A stretch of 64,000 bases of DNA from Strix aluco (lineage: Eukaryota; Chordata; Aves; Strigiformes; Strigidae): NCBI RefSeq assembly GCF_031877795.1, contig NC_133932.1:91417994-91481993 (forward strand). Direction: 5' to 3'. Within the stretch, counting starts at the first letter, position 1; each line of letters begins with the position of its first letter. Below, one piece after another: positions 24,930-35,470 of the stretch. A model generated the notes under the pieces. It was not told the DNA's origin. It saw nothing but the letters and a program-made list of their open reading frames with translations, and did not search any database. The position numbers and the translations under genes were made by a program.

Positions 24930-27440
24930 CCTGCTTTGACTGGCAGCTTAGGGGGCAAGCGACGGAAATGATTTCTTTCCAAGCTGGAATTCTACAGGGG
25001 CTTTGCTGAAGCCTGAGAGATAGGGTGAGGGCTGGGATAAGGATGCAGGTGAAGATCATCACAAGTTTTGAGCTGAGACAGACTCTCTTGGATCTGCTGC
25101 AGGGTAGGGATAAGTGAATTGATGAGTCAACTGGATGCAGTCTGTGAAATACAAAGAGCTATCCAAGTCAAATTTAAGATAATCTGAGAATCTGTTGTTA
25201 GGCAACTAAGGCCCTTCAGAGCAGGATTTCCACTGGAGAAAACATCTTTCTCAAATCCTGAGCATCAGTAAAAGGGTTGGGGTTCAGGACAGAGCTCTAA
25301 TTCAACATGTTGAAGCCTGAAGGGGACAGTGTACTCTCTCTTCAGGGTGTGTACCTGGTTGCTCAAGGTCTGACAAGAACTGTTGTGAGGAAAGCCAGAA
25401 ACTGCTTCTGCTCTGCTGGGACACCTCAGCAGGGGCTCCCTGCTCCTTTCCTGTGGAGCTGCTTTAAAGCTGAGGCTCTTGCCTCCCACCTGAGCTACAC
25501 TGCAGCCACACCTGGGCCCTGTACTCCATTGATGCAGACCCTGACCCATGCATCTGTCATCCCAGCTTGATCTTGGATCTGCCCCATCACAATGGACTTG
25601 CCTAGTGATCAGACTCTTGGTGGAACCTCATTGCTCTCACCAGAACTGTTCTGATCACCTTGCTCGGGGGGGTGGGACTGGGCCAGGCTGGTGAGGTGCC
25701 TGCCTCCCCTTGCCCTGTTATCATTCTCAGCTCCCCTTGGGGAGCAGCTAGCCCTCGCTGTGCCCTGGCACCCTAACTCTGATGCTACCACATAGCAGAG
25801 CAGTGAATCCTCTTCCCCACTTCAAATACATGTTTATCTGAAGTCAGATAACAACTTTTGTCATTTATGCTAGCTCTAGGGGTGCCAGGGAGCAGCAGGA
25901 GTAGGGCTGTTTTGCAAGGGAGGATGAGCCAGGAGAAGAGGTGACCATGGTGCAGGCAAGGGCAGCGCCCTCAGTGACCACAGTGCAGTCCTGAAGTTTC
26001 TGAATGGGAACAGGTATGTAGTAGTGGCTGGATCCAGCAACAGCCCCAGACACTACAAGGTAGAGTCAAGCCCAGGACTACCTATAATATGTGTCCAAGG
26101 TCCATCCAGGAGGCAGGACTGAAGATGAGACTACCCGCAGCACAGGTTCACAGTCTGTGCAGGAAGACCAGCCTGTGTGTCAGGACAACAGGAAACAGGA
26201 CTGGACATGCACACCTACAGCACAGCTCAGGTCATGTCTGGATGTCCAGGACTAAGTTTACATGGAGACCATGGGTACGTGGCCAGAGTGTGTGTGGGTG
26301 GAGACCACAGCTGAGGCTGGCCAGGGTAATTATAGGGCTACTAGTGCACTCAGGGCCCTGACAGCAGCTTCTTCTCCCATCAAGGTGTGTCCTCTCACCT
26401 TGCAAAGATCTGGCTTCAGAGATGTACCCTTTGTGAAATGTTCTTGTTGCTACTTGCTGTTGTGGGCTCAGGCCAGAGAAGAGTCATCACAGGGCTACTC
26501 CAGAGTGATGCAGAGCAAGGACATGTCATAAGCTGGCATGAAAACATGGACCTAAGACAGACACAGAAGACCATGACAAGGTCACAAAGCCAGGGCAGGG
26601 ACATGGCATCAGCAAGTTGGAGGTAGACCATGACACAGAGCCAGGGCAGTTATGGAGCTGGCACAGAGATGTGACATGGGGGACCTGAAGTGGGATGGGA
26701 ATATCACATCCCAATTGAGTGCAAGGTCCATCCAGGAAAAAAGGCTATCTATAATGTGACCCAAGAGACAGAGCCAGAAACAAGACTGGAGATGAGATTA
26801 CTGACAGTTCAGGTCCAGAGTCCATCCAGGAAGACTAGCCAGTAAGTCAGGACAGAAAGGAGCAGGGAATTCCAGCTCTGAAGGTGCTCACTTCCCTAAC
26901 TCTAACATTAACCCTGGCCCTAACACACAGGAGAGTTTGGGACTCCACTCATATCTCCAAACATGCACTGAACTTAAACTCCTTCCAGAGAACAGCATCT
27001 TCCTAGCTCTCAAGCCTGAGGAGAACTCCAGTGGGATTCCAGCTCTGGAGACTCTCACTTCTCCTGTCCCCACACCAAACCAACCCCCCCCACTCTCTCG
27101 CAGCTGAGCCTAAGGAGTCCCATGCCAGTAAGTATGTTGAACTGCCACTCCACTCTCACCAAATATACTTTGTATTTCTTTAGGTTGAGATGGCCCCACT
27201 GGAATTTCCCTGGGGTCCTACTCAGTCTAGAGGAGTAAGGTGAGGGTTTCATGCTGTACAGAGCTCTAACTCAAGTGTTTTGAGCTGAGAGGGATCTCCC
27301 AGCATATGGTTGTGGATAAGGTGGTCAGGCAATCGAGGGCTTTCCGAGCTGGAGTTGCACCACAGTCCTGCTCGGTCCTGAGGGGCAGAGTGTGGGTGGT
27401 GGTGGAGACCGAGCTGTTCGTTTGGAGCAAACATTGCCGA
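24930..27440. repeat. Degenerate satellite-like repeat field
   Basis: Diverged copies of related units recur. Three adjacent units start near 26868, 27034 and 27204, each opening like GGAATTCCAGCTCTGGAG, a spacing of about 167-170 bases. A motif with CAGAGCTCTAACTCAAG then TTTTGAGCTGAGAG recurs near 25060, 25290 and 27265; another with AGCTGGAATTC recurs near 24985 and 27350. A separate block of about 120 bases (26085-26205) reappears at 26745-26865, roughly 70% alike by eye. Family unknown. It lies between CLN5 and the GATD3-like promoter. Confidence 0.6.
26893..26925. repeat. Degenerate telomere-like motifs
   Basis: CCCTAAC, TCTAAC, TTAACCC and CCCTAAC occur within about 30 bases inside the satellite-like field. 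This is an interstitial telomere-like patch, too short and impure to be a real telomere scar by itself. Confidence 0.45.
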
Positions 27441-28150
27441 GCAGACAGCAGTCTGCCCTTAAGCAGGGAGTTTCCCTGTTTTGGCCCCTTCCTGTTCAAG
27501 AATCTCCCTATCCATCATCCTGCACAGACTCCTGACCTCTCAGTATATAGCTGAATGCATTTTGATAGACTCTCTGCTTTCATATACCATTTTTGCTCCT
27601 CCCAGCCTATGCATTGTTGTGTCCCCCTGCAGAACCCCCATACTCCAAAATTTTGGAAGACACTCCCATTTTTCTACAAGATCCAGATTTTCAGCCCTCA
27701 GGCCCAGTAAAACTGTAGGTTTTCAATATTAAGCCCCAGTTTCTTATTATTATAAGGGAAGCAGCTCATGAAAAATGAAGAACCAAGAGCTGAGATATTT
27801 TGCTAAAATTAAACACAACTGGTATCCGGTGTGGCACTTGTGTGCGTGGTCATCGGGTGGAGACTAGGGATGACTGTCTGCCTTGGCCCAAGGAAGCCCT
27901 TTAGTTCCCTAGGGCAATGCTTTAATGACTAAGCTGGCAGCAGGTGAAAGGTTGGTTTTCCAAAGAAATTGTGTTTTTCCTGGTAATACGGAGCTGCTCC
28001 CTACAACACAATATAAGGTTTAAGGGAGCCAAAAGGGGTACATGGGTCTGATGAGTAAGGTTATCACTGAAACAAACAACATCAGGACCCAGCAGTACTG
28101 CTGGCCTTTATCCAAACTCCACTTTTTTTGGCTTTCAAAGCAAATAAACG
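27441..28150. other. Intergenic, upstream of the GATD3-like gene
   Basis: No gene or repeat family recognised; the GC content rises toward the CpG island at 28150. Confidence 0.55.
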
Positions 28151-28164
28151 TCTGCGTGGAGCTA

Positions 28165-28176
28165 CAAGATGGAGGC
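28165..28176 (+). promoter_or_regulatory. YY1/TISU-like element CAAGATGGAGGC
   Basis: One mismatch from the TISU/YY1 consensus CAAGATGGCGGC, an element that both starts transcription and directs translation from very short leaders at many mitochondrial-function genes. Its ATG (28169) is in a different frame from the GATD3-like protein. Confidence 0.5.
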
Positions 28177-28192
28177 CGAGCCGGGGCCTGGC

Positions 28193-28203
28193 GCGCAGGC
28201 GCA
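28193..28203 (+). promoter_or_regulatory. NRF1-like site GCGCAGGCGCA
   Basis: Close match to the palindromic NRF1 motif (GCGCA-N-GCGC), common in promoters of nuclear genes for mitochondrial proteins. It is 120 bases before the start codon. Functional use is inferred. Confidence 0.55.
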
Positions 28204-28323
28204 GCAGGAGGAGGCAGGGCGGGCTGGCGGACGGGCGGACGGGGACTGTGAGGCCTGGGTTCGCCGGCTTGAGCAGCCCCTGCCCGGGCCTGAGGGGCGG
28301 GCGCTCGGCGGCGCGGGGCCACC

Positions 28324-28431
28324 ATGGGCAAGCGGGTGGCCTTGGTTCTCGCCGGCTGCGGCGTCTTCGATGGCAGCGAGATTCACGAGGCCTCGGCGGC
28401 GCTGGTGCACCTCAGCCGCGGCGGCGCGGAG
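28324..28431 (+). CDS. GATD3-like coding exon 1
   Basis: Residues 1-36, [17 protein letters not shown] through LSRGGAE, ending at donor GTAGGG in phase 0. It carries the N-terminal strand and the conserved DGSEIHE helix start of the ElbB family. Confidence 0.92.
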
Positions 28432-31400
28432 GTAGGGGGGCGGCGGGGCCCCGCTCCCCGGCGGCCCTACGGGGTGCGTGTGACAGGCTCCGCGGGGGGT
28501 GGAGGTGTGTCTCCCGGGTCTCTTCACGCCCCTCAGCAGCCGGGGGACCCCCGCCTTGGCCTTACCTCCCGCACCCCCCCCAGCCCCCCCCGCACCCCTC
28601 CGCTCCCTCCGCTCTGTGCCGGGGTGCGGGGCAGGCCATGCCGCTGTTTGTGGGATTGGAGCCCCTACTGCTTCGCGATGTTTTTTTTTCCCCGCCGCTG
28701 CACATTACAAAGCCTATTCAACCATAATCTCTCTCCTTATCTTGCCCTCTCCCTTTTCTTTATTCACCCCCCACCCCAGAGACTGCACTCCTGTCAAAAA
28801 ACTGCAGGAATGGGATGGGGAGGATGGCCATGCTTACCCATCCTAATGTCACCTGTCGCTTTAGATAGTTAATGTGATGGATCCACCCCGTGGAATCCAC
28901 TTCTCTTGGATAAGAGACTTCAGGCACAAAACCTGTTTTTGTTGAATGGTCTTTAATGTGATTAATATGTATGAGTTCTGTTTACGTTCATAAAATTGCT
29001 TAATTTTTATATTCTAGGTGAAGATATTTGCCCCCAATATTGAGCAAAGGGATGTAGTCGATCACCTAAAAGGAAGTCCAACAGAAGAGAAAAGAAACGT
29101 GTTAGTTGAAAGTGCCAGATTGGCAAGAGGAAACATTCAGGATTTGGCTGAACTGAAAACTAGTGAATTTGATGCGGTCATTTTCCCTGGTAGGTGCTTT
29201 TAAAAGAAAATTTTTTGTGGTTTTTCAACTGCAAATAACTGCTTTGTCTCTGCTACTTTTAAATTTTAAAATCTGTTTAGAGAATAAATTTCACTCTTGA
29301 ATTTGAGAGGTACGTGGTTTTTTCGTTTCTTTTTACTTATTTTCTTTTGAGGATGAGAAAAAGGTTTAGCAAGCTCTCATGGACTGGTAAGTCATCTCAG
29401 TTTATTAATTTATAGTTCATTAATTTAATATGCTAGAGTCTTCTGATGTTTAGTTATACATCACACTGTTCCTTCTTTCTAAGGATGGTGAAAACTTCAG
29501 GACTACTTGTGGAGAAGAACACTGACCACTGAGCAAAAGTAGGGCCAGAACTTGACATTACATGGCAATGCCTTAATTTTAGGGACTCTGAAATTGTTGG
29601 TAGAATAGCAAGTTGCCAGATAGATTATATTCTCTGTCAGATGTGCGTATGTTTTGTTTTAATTATGTATCTGGTCTGCTGCTGATCAAGTTATACTAAA
29701 CATATTTATGGATAATTTTTTATTTCTAGACCACAGAATTGCCTTTCAGATGGAAGTAATTGTAATCACTTTAGAAGTGAAAAAACTGAAGCGTCACAAG
29801 GAAATTATGCATTACTGAAGATCACTTTCCAGACTATTCATAGTACTGTTAAATACTGCCTTTAGGATTGTGCTTAAGTGTTAATTTTGAAGTCCGTTAC
29901 ACTGTCTTCTGTTGTAAAGCCAGCAGAGGGAGTGTGTGTATAACGCAGAGAAACACGCTTCCAGCGCTAAAATGAGCGGCTGACATCAGGGCTGATCGGG
30001 GAGTAGAGGCGAGCAAGTATTTTTGACGTTAATTTCATGCTGTTACAACCCAGGCTCAGGGGGTTTGCTGTAATAACTGTTAGAGGGAAATAAACCCTAT
30101 TAAGTTTGAAAATTAAAATCTTACCTCAGACATTCCAGATAACACTTGAAAGTGAGCAAAGAGTGAAAGGAAAAATACTAAAAATTTAAAACTTGAGTTG
30201 TCCATTGAAACACTTGTGGAAGTTTCTGTTTGTTTATTGTAGAAAAGTTGATGCTGTACACATTCCATAAGGAATCAAAGATAATGGATGGTTACATTTA
30301 CTAATAACCTTCTTACTTTGATTATTCTGATGGTTATAAATCCAGCAAACAAAGGTGCTGTAAAATATAATCTGCTTTTACAATTAAGCAAAGATTAAAT
30401 GCAAGTAAAGGACTGTTCTAACTAATTTCTAAGAAGACAAATCCAGCATTGTTTTATTTTTAATAGGAAATTCTGTTATCATTCACAAGTTGGTATATTT
30501 CAGAGTATAAATTATAACTTCCTTTTTGTGTAATATCCATTTTGTTTTTATTGTGTTAGCCTTTTTTTTTTTCTAAGTCAAAAATAATTCTGGGGGGGGA
30601 AAAAAACCTCTCCTATAATTTCTTAAGTACCAGACTAAAATTTGAGAGTAGATTACTGTACAGGGTCAAATCGCTGTTTCACTCTTGTGAATTACACTCT
30701 TCTACTTTTAACTATCATTGGTCTTTCTTCTGATCGCTCTCTTACTTATTGAGGGGTGCGTATCAGATGGTGCAGCTTTTCCAGTGACTAGCAAATGAAT
30801 ATGAGGTTTCCTATTTATTTATTTGTTGGTCACTAAAGCAAGATTAATTTTCTGGCCTATGTAACATACATGGTATAAAAAACATGCCGTTAAATTTCTA
30901 ATATTGTAAACCCATCATCTGTCATGTGCTGAAAGCTTTCAGTATAGCAACTTAATAGTCCTATGTATGCCAAGATTATGTTGTAAAAAAAAAAAAGGAG
31001 AACTTCTGTCTGCTATTGAATTTAATGGCTTTTAGCAGTGTCTTACATTTGAGCTTTTTGGGTTTTTTGGGTGTTCTTTTTTTAGGTGGCTTTGGTGTAG
31101 CAAAGAACCTCTGTTCCTGGGCTGTAGATGGCAAGAACTGCACTGTCCATGAGCACGTGAACTCCACACTCCAAGCTTTCCACAGTGCTAAAAAGCCCAT
31201 TGGTTTGTGCTGTATATCACCAGTCCTGGCAGCTAAAGTCTTTCCCGGTTGTGAGGTCACAGTCGGCCAAGATAAAAACGTAGATGGAAGGTAAGAAGGA
31301 AATGGATGGAGATAATTCACGTGGGAATTAGGATTAGGAAATGGCCAGTCCTCTGTGAAAAACTCTTGAGGTCTCTGCTGCCAGTAACCCCTGGGTACCT

Positions 31401-32854
31401 TTATTAGTGACATTTTTCACTTACTTCAAATTTTCACTTGCATGATAGTAGTAGGCGCAGAACTCTCAGGGCAGACAGACTGAATCTGTGAGGTCAGGTG
31501 ACTTGTGCGCTGCAACATTGGAAAAATTTATCTCTAAATTCAGAAATATGTTGGTCTGTGATATGTTCTATGATGTCAACTATCATATCTATTATATAGA
31601 TAAGATACTTTATGATTAATACTATTACGTACTATTATACATACTATTACAATTAATAGTATGAAAACTCTAGGTAGCCTTATCTCTTGCCTAAGCCGTT
31701 GCTCTATGAGCCACCAAAGGTAACAAAGGCTCCTGCACTGTCTTTATTGTGCAGTGTGGGTGCTACTGAGTCACTGGATGTAGCTGTCAGTCCTAAAAGT
31801 GACAGAACAAAGTGACTTTTTTAGAATCATAGCTGCACAAACATGCAGATGACCAAGGGATATCAAGTTATATTTTCAGGTTATATTCACGGTAATTGAG
31901 TGATAGATTTTAGCTCATACTAAGTGAGCTACAGAATTTGCTTACCCAATGCCTTTGAAGGCCACAATTTGTATTGCAAATGTGCAAATGAAGAACAGGC
32001 ATCTGGCCAGCTGGCATTCAAAAACTTGGTACCCTGTGGTAATTTGAGTGGCTGCGTAAATTGTGTCTGTGGCCTATTGTCTGCTCAGGGATTTTTAATA
32101 AAGTTTTTCTGGTGGTGGTGGTTTGGGGTCAGTTTAGGGGGGCAGATGAGAGCAGGGTCAGTGCTGCTTCAAGAACTGTCAACTCCCGATAAAACTTCTG
32201 AGTGGAATTTCGTATCGGCAGCAGTAGTGAGGGATTGCCTCTGTTCCTCCCTTATCCTCAGGAAAAAAAAAAAAAATCTCTGCAGAGTCCCAGTGGAAGA
32301 TCTTACATGGAAGTGTCGGAAAAGGTCTTATGTGTCTGCAAGTTCAGCTGGCATCTCTCAAGCTTTTGAGAATCAGTTATGGCTTTCATCATCTTGTAAA
32401 CTTACTGAAAGATTGTTAAAAACAGAATTGTACCTTCTGACATACTGTGGGTCTGCATTTCAGACCTTGTTTTCAAAGAAATCAGATCACTTGTGACCAT
32501 AGGGGATGGGAAAACCTGACAGTGGCTGTATGTTTACTTCCTTGTCATCATCAACTGAAGGGTCACTTAAATATTATTGTAGTTCTTTCATTCAAGTTAT
32601 GTTGGCAGAACTTTATGGCTATATCATCTCTTTATGGTAATTACAGTCTTTTTATTTACAGATTTCCTGATGCTGAAACAGCATCTGCTATAGCAGAGCT
32701 TGGATGTAAGCACATTTGCAAAAATGTAAATGAATCCCATGTGGATAAAGCCAATAAAATAGTTACTACCTGTGCTTTCATGTGCAAGGCTCCTCTGCAT
32801 GAAATCTTTGATGGAATTGGGACAATGGTACAAGAAGTCCTGAAACTTGCCTGA
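28324..32854 (+). CDS. GATD3/ES1/ElbB-like class I glutamine amidotransferase-fold protein (complete, four coding exons)
   Basis: Exons 28324-28431, 29018-29189, 31086-31290 and 32662-32854 join in agreeing phases to 225 aa. The protein aligns along its whole length with human GATD3 (C21orf33/ES1) and E. coli ElbB, members of the DJ-1/PfpI superfamily; GATD3 has been described as a mitochondrial deglycase. Landmarks: SGCG-type start ([15 protein letters not shown], residues 9-23), GGFGVAKNL (94-102), nucleophile elbow GLCCISP (133-139) with Cys136 aligned to the ElbB cysteine, and a C-terminal DGIG motif. The start ATG lies in a strong context (GCCACCATGG) and the first residues already match the core domain, so the roughly 40-residue mitochondrial transit peptide of human GATD3 is missing. 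An in-frame TGA at 28291-28293 excludes a longer protein from this exon. Introns rule out a retrocopy. I assign the family, not strict orthology. Confidence 0.92.
29018..29189 (+). CDS. GATD3-like coding exon 2
   Basis: The acceptor TATTCTAG ends at 29017 and the donor is GTAGGT. Residues 37-93 plus one base; includes KIFAPN and [13 protein letters not shown], strongly conserved from bacteria to human. Confidence 0.94.
29919..29932 (+). promoter_or_regulatory. CTCF-like motif, forward orientation
   Basis: GCCAGCAGAGGGAG fits the CTCF core (CCASYAGRKGG) over all its core positions. It lies in intron 2 of the GATD3-like gene. Occupancy is unknown. Confidence 0.4.
31086..31290 (+). CDS. GATD3-like coding exon 3 (catalytic cysteine)
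   Basis: Acceptor TTTTTTTAG ends at 31085; donor GTAAGA. It completes Gly94 and encodes GFGVAKNL through the GLCCISP elbow to residue 161. It carries the Cys135-Cys136 pair. Confidence 0.94.
32662..32854 (+). CDS. GATD3-like coding exon 4 and stop
   Basis: Acceptor TTTATTTACAG ends at 32661. Encodes residues 163-225, including [11 protein letters not shown] (human has Pro where this has Cys) and the end EVLKLA, then TGA at 32852-32854. Confidence 0.94.
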
Positions 32855-32927
32855 CTGGAAGCATACAGACTTCTGCAAGGAAATCAGTTTAGCTAAGCAT
32901 AAGCATTTAGCTTCCTTTGATTGTATT

Positions 32928-32933
32928 AATAAA
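32928..32933 (+). terminator. Poly(A) signal of the GATD3-like gene
   Basis: AATAAA 74 bases after the stop codon, followed by T/GT-rich sequence (GTTTCTTTGTTTTTT) at about 32965-32980. This predicts a very short 3' UTR. Confidence 0.7.
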
Positions 32934-34515
32934 ATAATGCAACTACTAAACTTCACAGTTCTTGGATTGTTTCTTTGTTTTTTAAATCTGGTTATTGCTA
33001 AGTTTATCCTATTTATTTCTCTTAAAATAGAAAGCATGTGTTGAAGGTTGCTGTGGTGATGGGAATTCCCCTTTCTTTTTCCCATGAATTTGAATGTATT
33101 CAGGTTTGAAGATAATGTAGGAACTCTCCTTGTCCAGTGGTGTTTTATCACATCACTAATGATTATCAGTAATTCACTTTTGGTATTACCCAGCTATAAT
33201 TACAGCTGAAATAGCTGTAAATGAGGCTGTATACCTTCAGTATAGGTGAGTACTTCAAGTCTACCTCGTAATCAGGAGGGAAAAAGAAAAGAATGTGGTT
33301 ATTTTTGCAGAGTCCCCTAGATAAACTGACTTCATAAGCTGAAAGTCAGAGGCTGAAATACAACTGAATACATTGTATGTGGAAAATACGCAGGTTTTGC
33401 TGTAAAAAATGAAATAATTTGAGGTTTAGTTAGTAACATGAATTGGCTTTATTTTGTCATTTTTTGCATACATAGTTCAGGGCCCTAAGGAAGGTACATT
33501 TTAGATATGTTAGAACATGTGCTTTGATCTTACATATGTGAACAAAGGTCATCAGCCTCTCTTAGAAACACAATCTGACAAATCTGTACTGAAGGAAATA
33601 AAAATTCCGAGAATTCATTATCAAGGTAAGTTGAGTGCCACTATGGATACTTAATTGTCTCAGCATAAGAAGGGTTTGGGTGCTCACAGGTCCCTGTCAC
33701 TCATAACAAGTGTACGGTAGCCCATGCTTTGCAGTGCCTGAAGTAATCTAAACGTATCATCACTAATTAGTGCTAATCATTTCTTGTCAAGCAAGCACCT
33801 TGTAACTGGGGCAGCAATACAGCAGGAACAAACCTGCATCACAGAGCAGCCAAAAGGCCAAACTGGGAAATAATGCTTTTATGACGAGGAGTGTTGAGTT
33901 GTTCCTCTTGCTCAGCAGCTGGCGTGATCAGGAAAGGGCACGAACCTTTACCTTGTCAGTGCAAGCCCAATCGTTACAGTGAAACCTCACGTGTCGCAGA
34001 GTATCAAGTGCTACTACTCTTGTGTGCCGTGTTTTTTTAGCACAAACATCAAAGCCTGGACATAATAGGTGGCCTCTTCAAGGAGGCTTTGAAGCTAAAT
34101 CTACAGAAATAATTATATCAAGGCCCTTACTCTCTGTCCTCACAGTGATGTTTCTCATGGGCACAGCATTTCCATACTCCTCCAGAATTTGGATTTCCTT
34201 GATGGAGTTATTTAGCAGAAGCAGAATCTACAGACATTTTTGGCAGAAGAGCAGGGAAATTTTGTGTTGCGCACAAGCAGTGCTTTGCCTCTAGAGGTAT
34301 AAAGATAATTAGAGTCAACTGTGCCAGCAGAGGATCTTCTGTTCAGCCTGAGCTGTGCACGTAATGCTAAACTATTTACTTAGCCAAAACCCACAATATT
34401 GGACTGAGCGTGGCTCTTGTGTTACAAGAGTACTATTTAAAAGTGCTCGATGCACTGAAGAGTTTGTCCTGAATTTTGTGTTTGCTTTGTGAACAGCATC
34501 TAGCTGTCAGAACAT
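32934..34515. other. Gap between the convergent GATD3-like gene and ACOD1 (ACOD1 3' UTR)
   Basis: AT-rich with no gene recognised. It should contain the ACOD1 3' UTR; the first clear minus-strand AATAAA after the stop is at 33448-33453. Confidence 0.6.
33448..33453 (-). terminator. Candidate ACOD1 poly(A) signal
   Basis: AATAAA on the minus strand about 1.06 kb beyond the ACOD1 stop. No strong GT-rich element follows, so the call is tentative. Confidence 0.4.
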
Positions 34516-35470
34516 TCAAAGGAAGCACCGCTTCTCTGAAAGTGCTCTAGCTGACCGTCCTGATAAAAATGTACTTAATACAGAACAATCCTCTACATTT
34601 TCCAGATTGTACACAGTCTCTATAATGCCTTCTGTGGCTTCTGCAGGCAGGACACTGGAGGCATTGGATTGAAACTTTTTCTCCAAGTCCTCCTTCTTCA
34701 GAGGTTTCCTCCAGTGTCCGTAGAACGTATCACAGCGGTCACTGATCGTGTTGCCATCCCGAAGTGTGACACTCACTTCACAGTAAAGACTGTCAAAGCT
34801 AGGTGTGTTATCAGGAGGGTGCTCCAGCTGTGTTTTGCAGAGGAGCTCCCGCAAGGCTGGCTGGTGAACATTCTCACTGGCGAAGGACTGGACTGACATG
34901 CTGCCATTCAGCAAAGCAGAGCATGCAACAAACTGGAAGGAGTGTCGAGCTTCATGCTCTGAGATAGGGCTGGGTCTGTTCACATATTTGACCTCTGGGA
35001 CTTTGAGAATGATTTTCTCAATTTTATCAAGGGGGAGCAAGTTGTCACTGCTCTCCACAAGCTTCTTCCTAACAGAAGATGCTGCATCAGCCACCCAGTG
35101 CGTTCCAAGATGAGCAGGAAAGCGTTTGATGGCCACGTCTTGCTGGTCCAACAGCCAGGGATAAGACTGCAAGGTTGGCAGAGTCTGTGGGTTGTAATCT
35201 GTATAAAAGGCACCTATCCCTGACTCCATGTCCAAGATCTGTTTGTTTCCTTGGAGGCCCTGTGATGCTAAGCAAGCCGCTTCCAGTCCATGCTTGGCAG
35301 CATTGCCAACGTGGAGGGGCTTTGTTTGGGTGGCTGCGTTAGCCAGTGGGGCACCTGCATAGGAGGCAGCAATAGCCAAGGTGTTTTTACATTTCAGCCG
35401 GTCAAGAGCTAGCAGTTTAGCACAAGCTGCTGCACTCCCCATTGTACCAACCACAGTTGGTGGGTGAAAC
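34516..35470 (-). CDS. ACOD1: ACOD1 coding exon 5 and stop
   Basis: Acceptor TTTTCCCAG ends at 35471. Completes Arg157 and encodes residues 158-474 with RFHPP (His159), TQTKPLH (Lys207), KRFPAHL (Lys272, His277) and KYVNRP (Tyr319), ending Arg-Cys-Phe-Leu and TGA. Confidence 0.96.

Larger units (their letters stand above)
28150..28640 (+). promoter_or_regulatory. CpG-island promoter of the GATD3-like gene
   Basis: Abrupt GC- and CpG-rich block covering the 5' UTR, first coding exon and start of intron 1. It includes NRF1-like and YY1/TISU-like motifs and no TATA box, typical of housekeeping and mitochondrial genes. Confidence 0.75.
28432..32661 (+). other. Introns of the GATD3-like gene
   Basis: Intron 1 is 28432-29017, intron 2 is 29190-31085 and intron 3 is 31291-32661; 29018-29189 and 31086-31290 are exons. 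Intron 1 begins with GC-rich and C-rich CpG-island sequence. Intron 2 holds a CTCF-like motif near 29920. No mobile element recognised. Confidence 0.75.

Noticed and set aside
28128-28872. Long open frames across the GATD3-like CpG island, including reading through the exon 1 donor
   Set aside because: They are products of GC-rich, stop-poor sequence. Only the frame starting at 28324 has homology, and it is spliced at 28431.
31924-32496. A 190-codon open frame in intron 3 of the GATD3-like gene
   Set aside because: No family resemblance, has low-complexity Trp and Lys runs, and lies wholly inside a well-supported intron.
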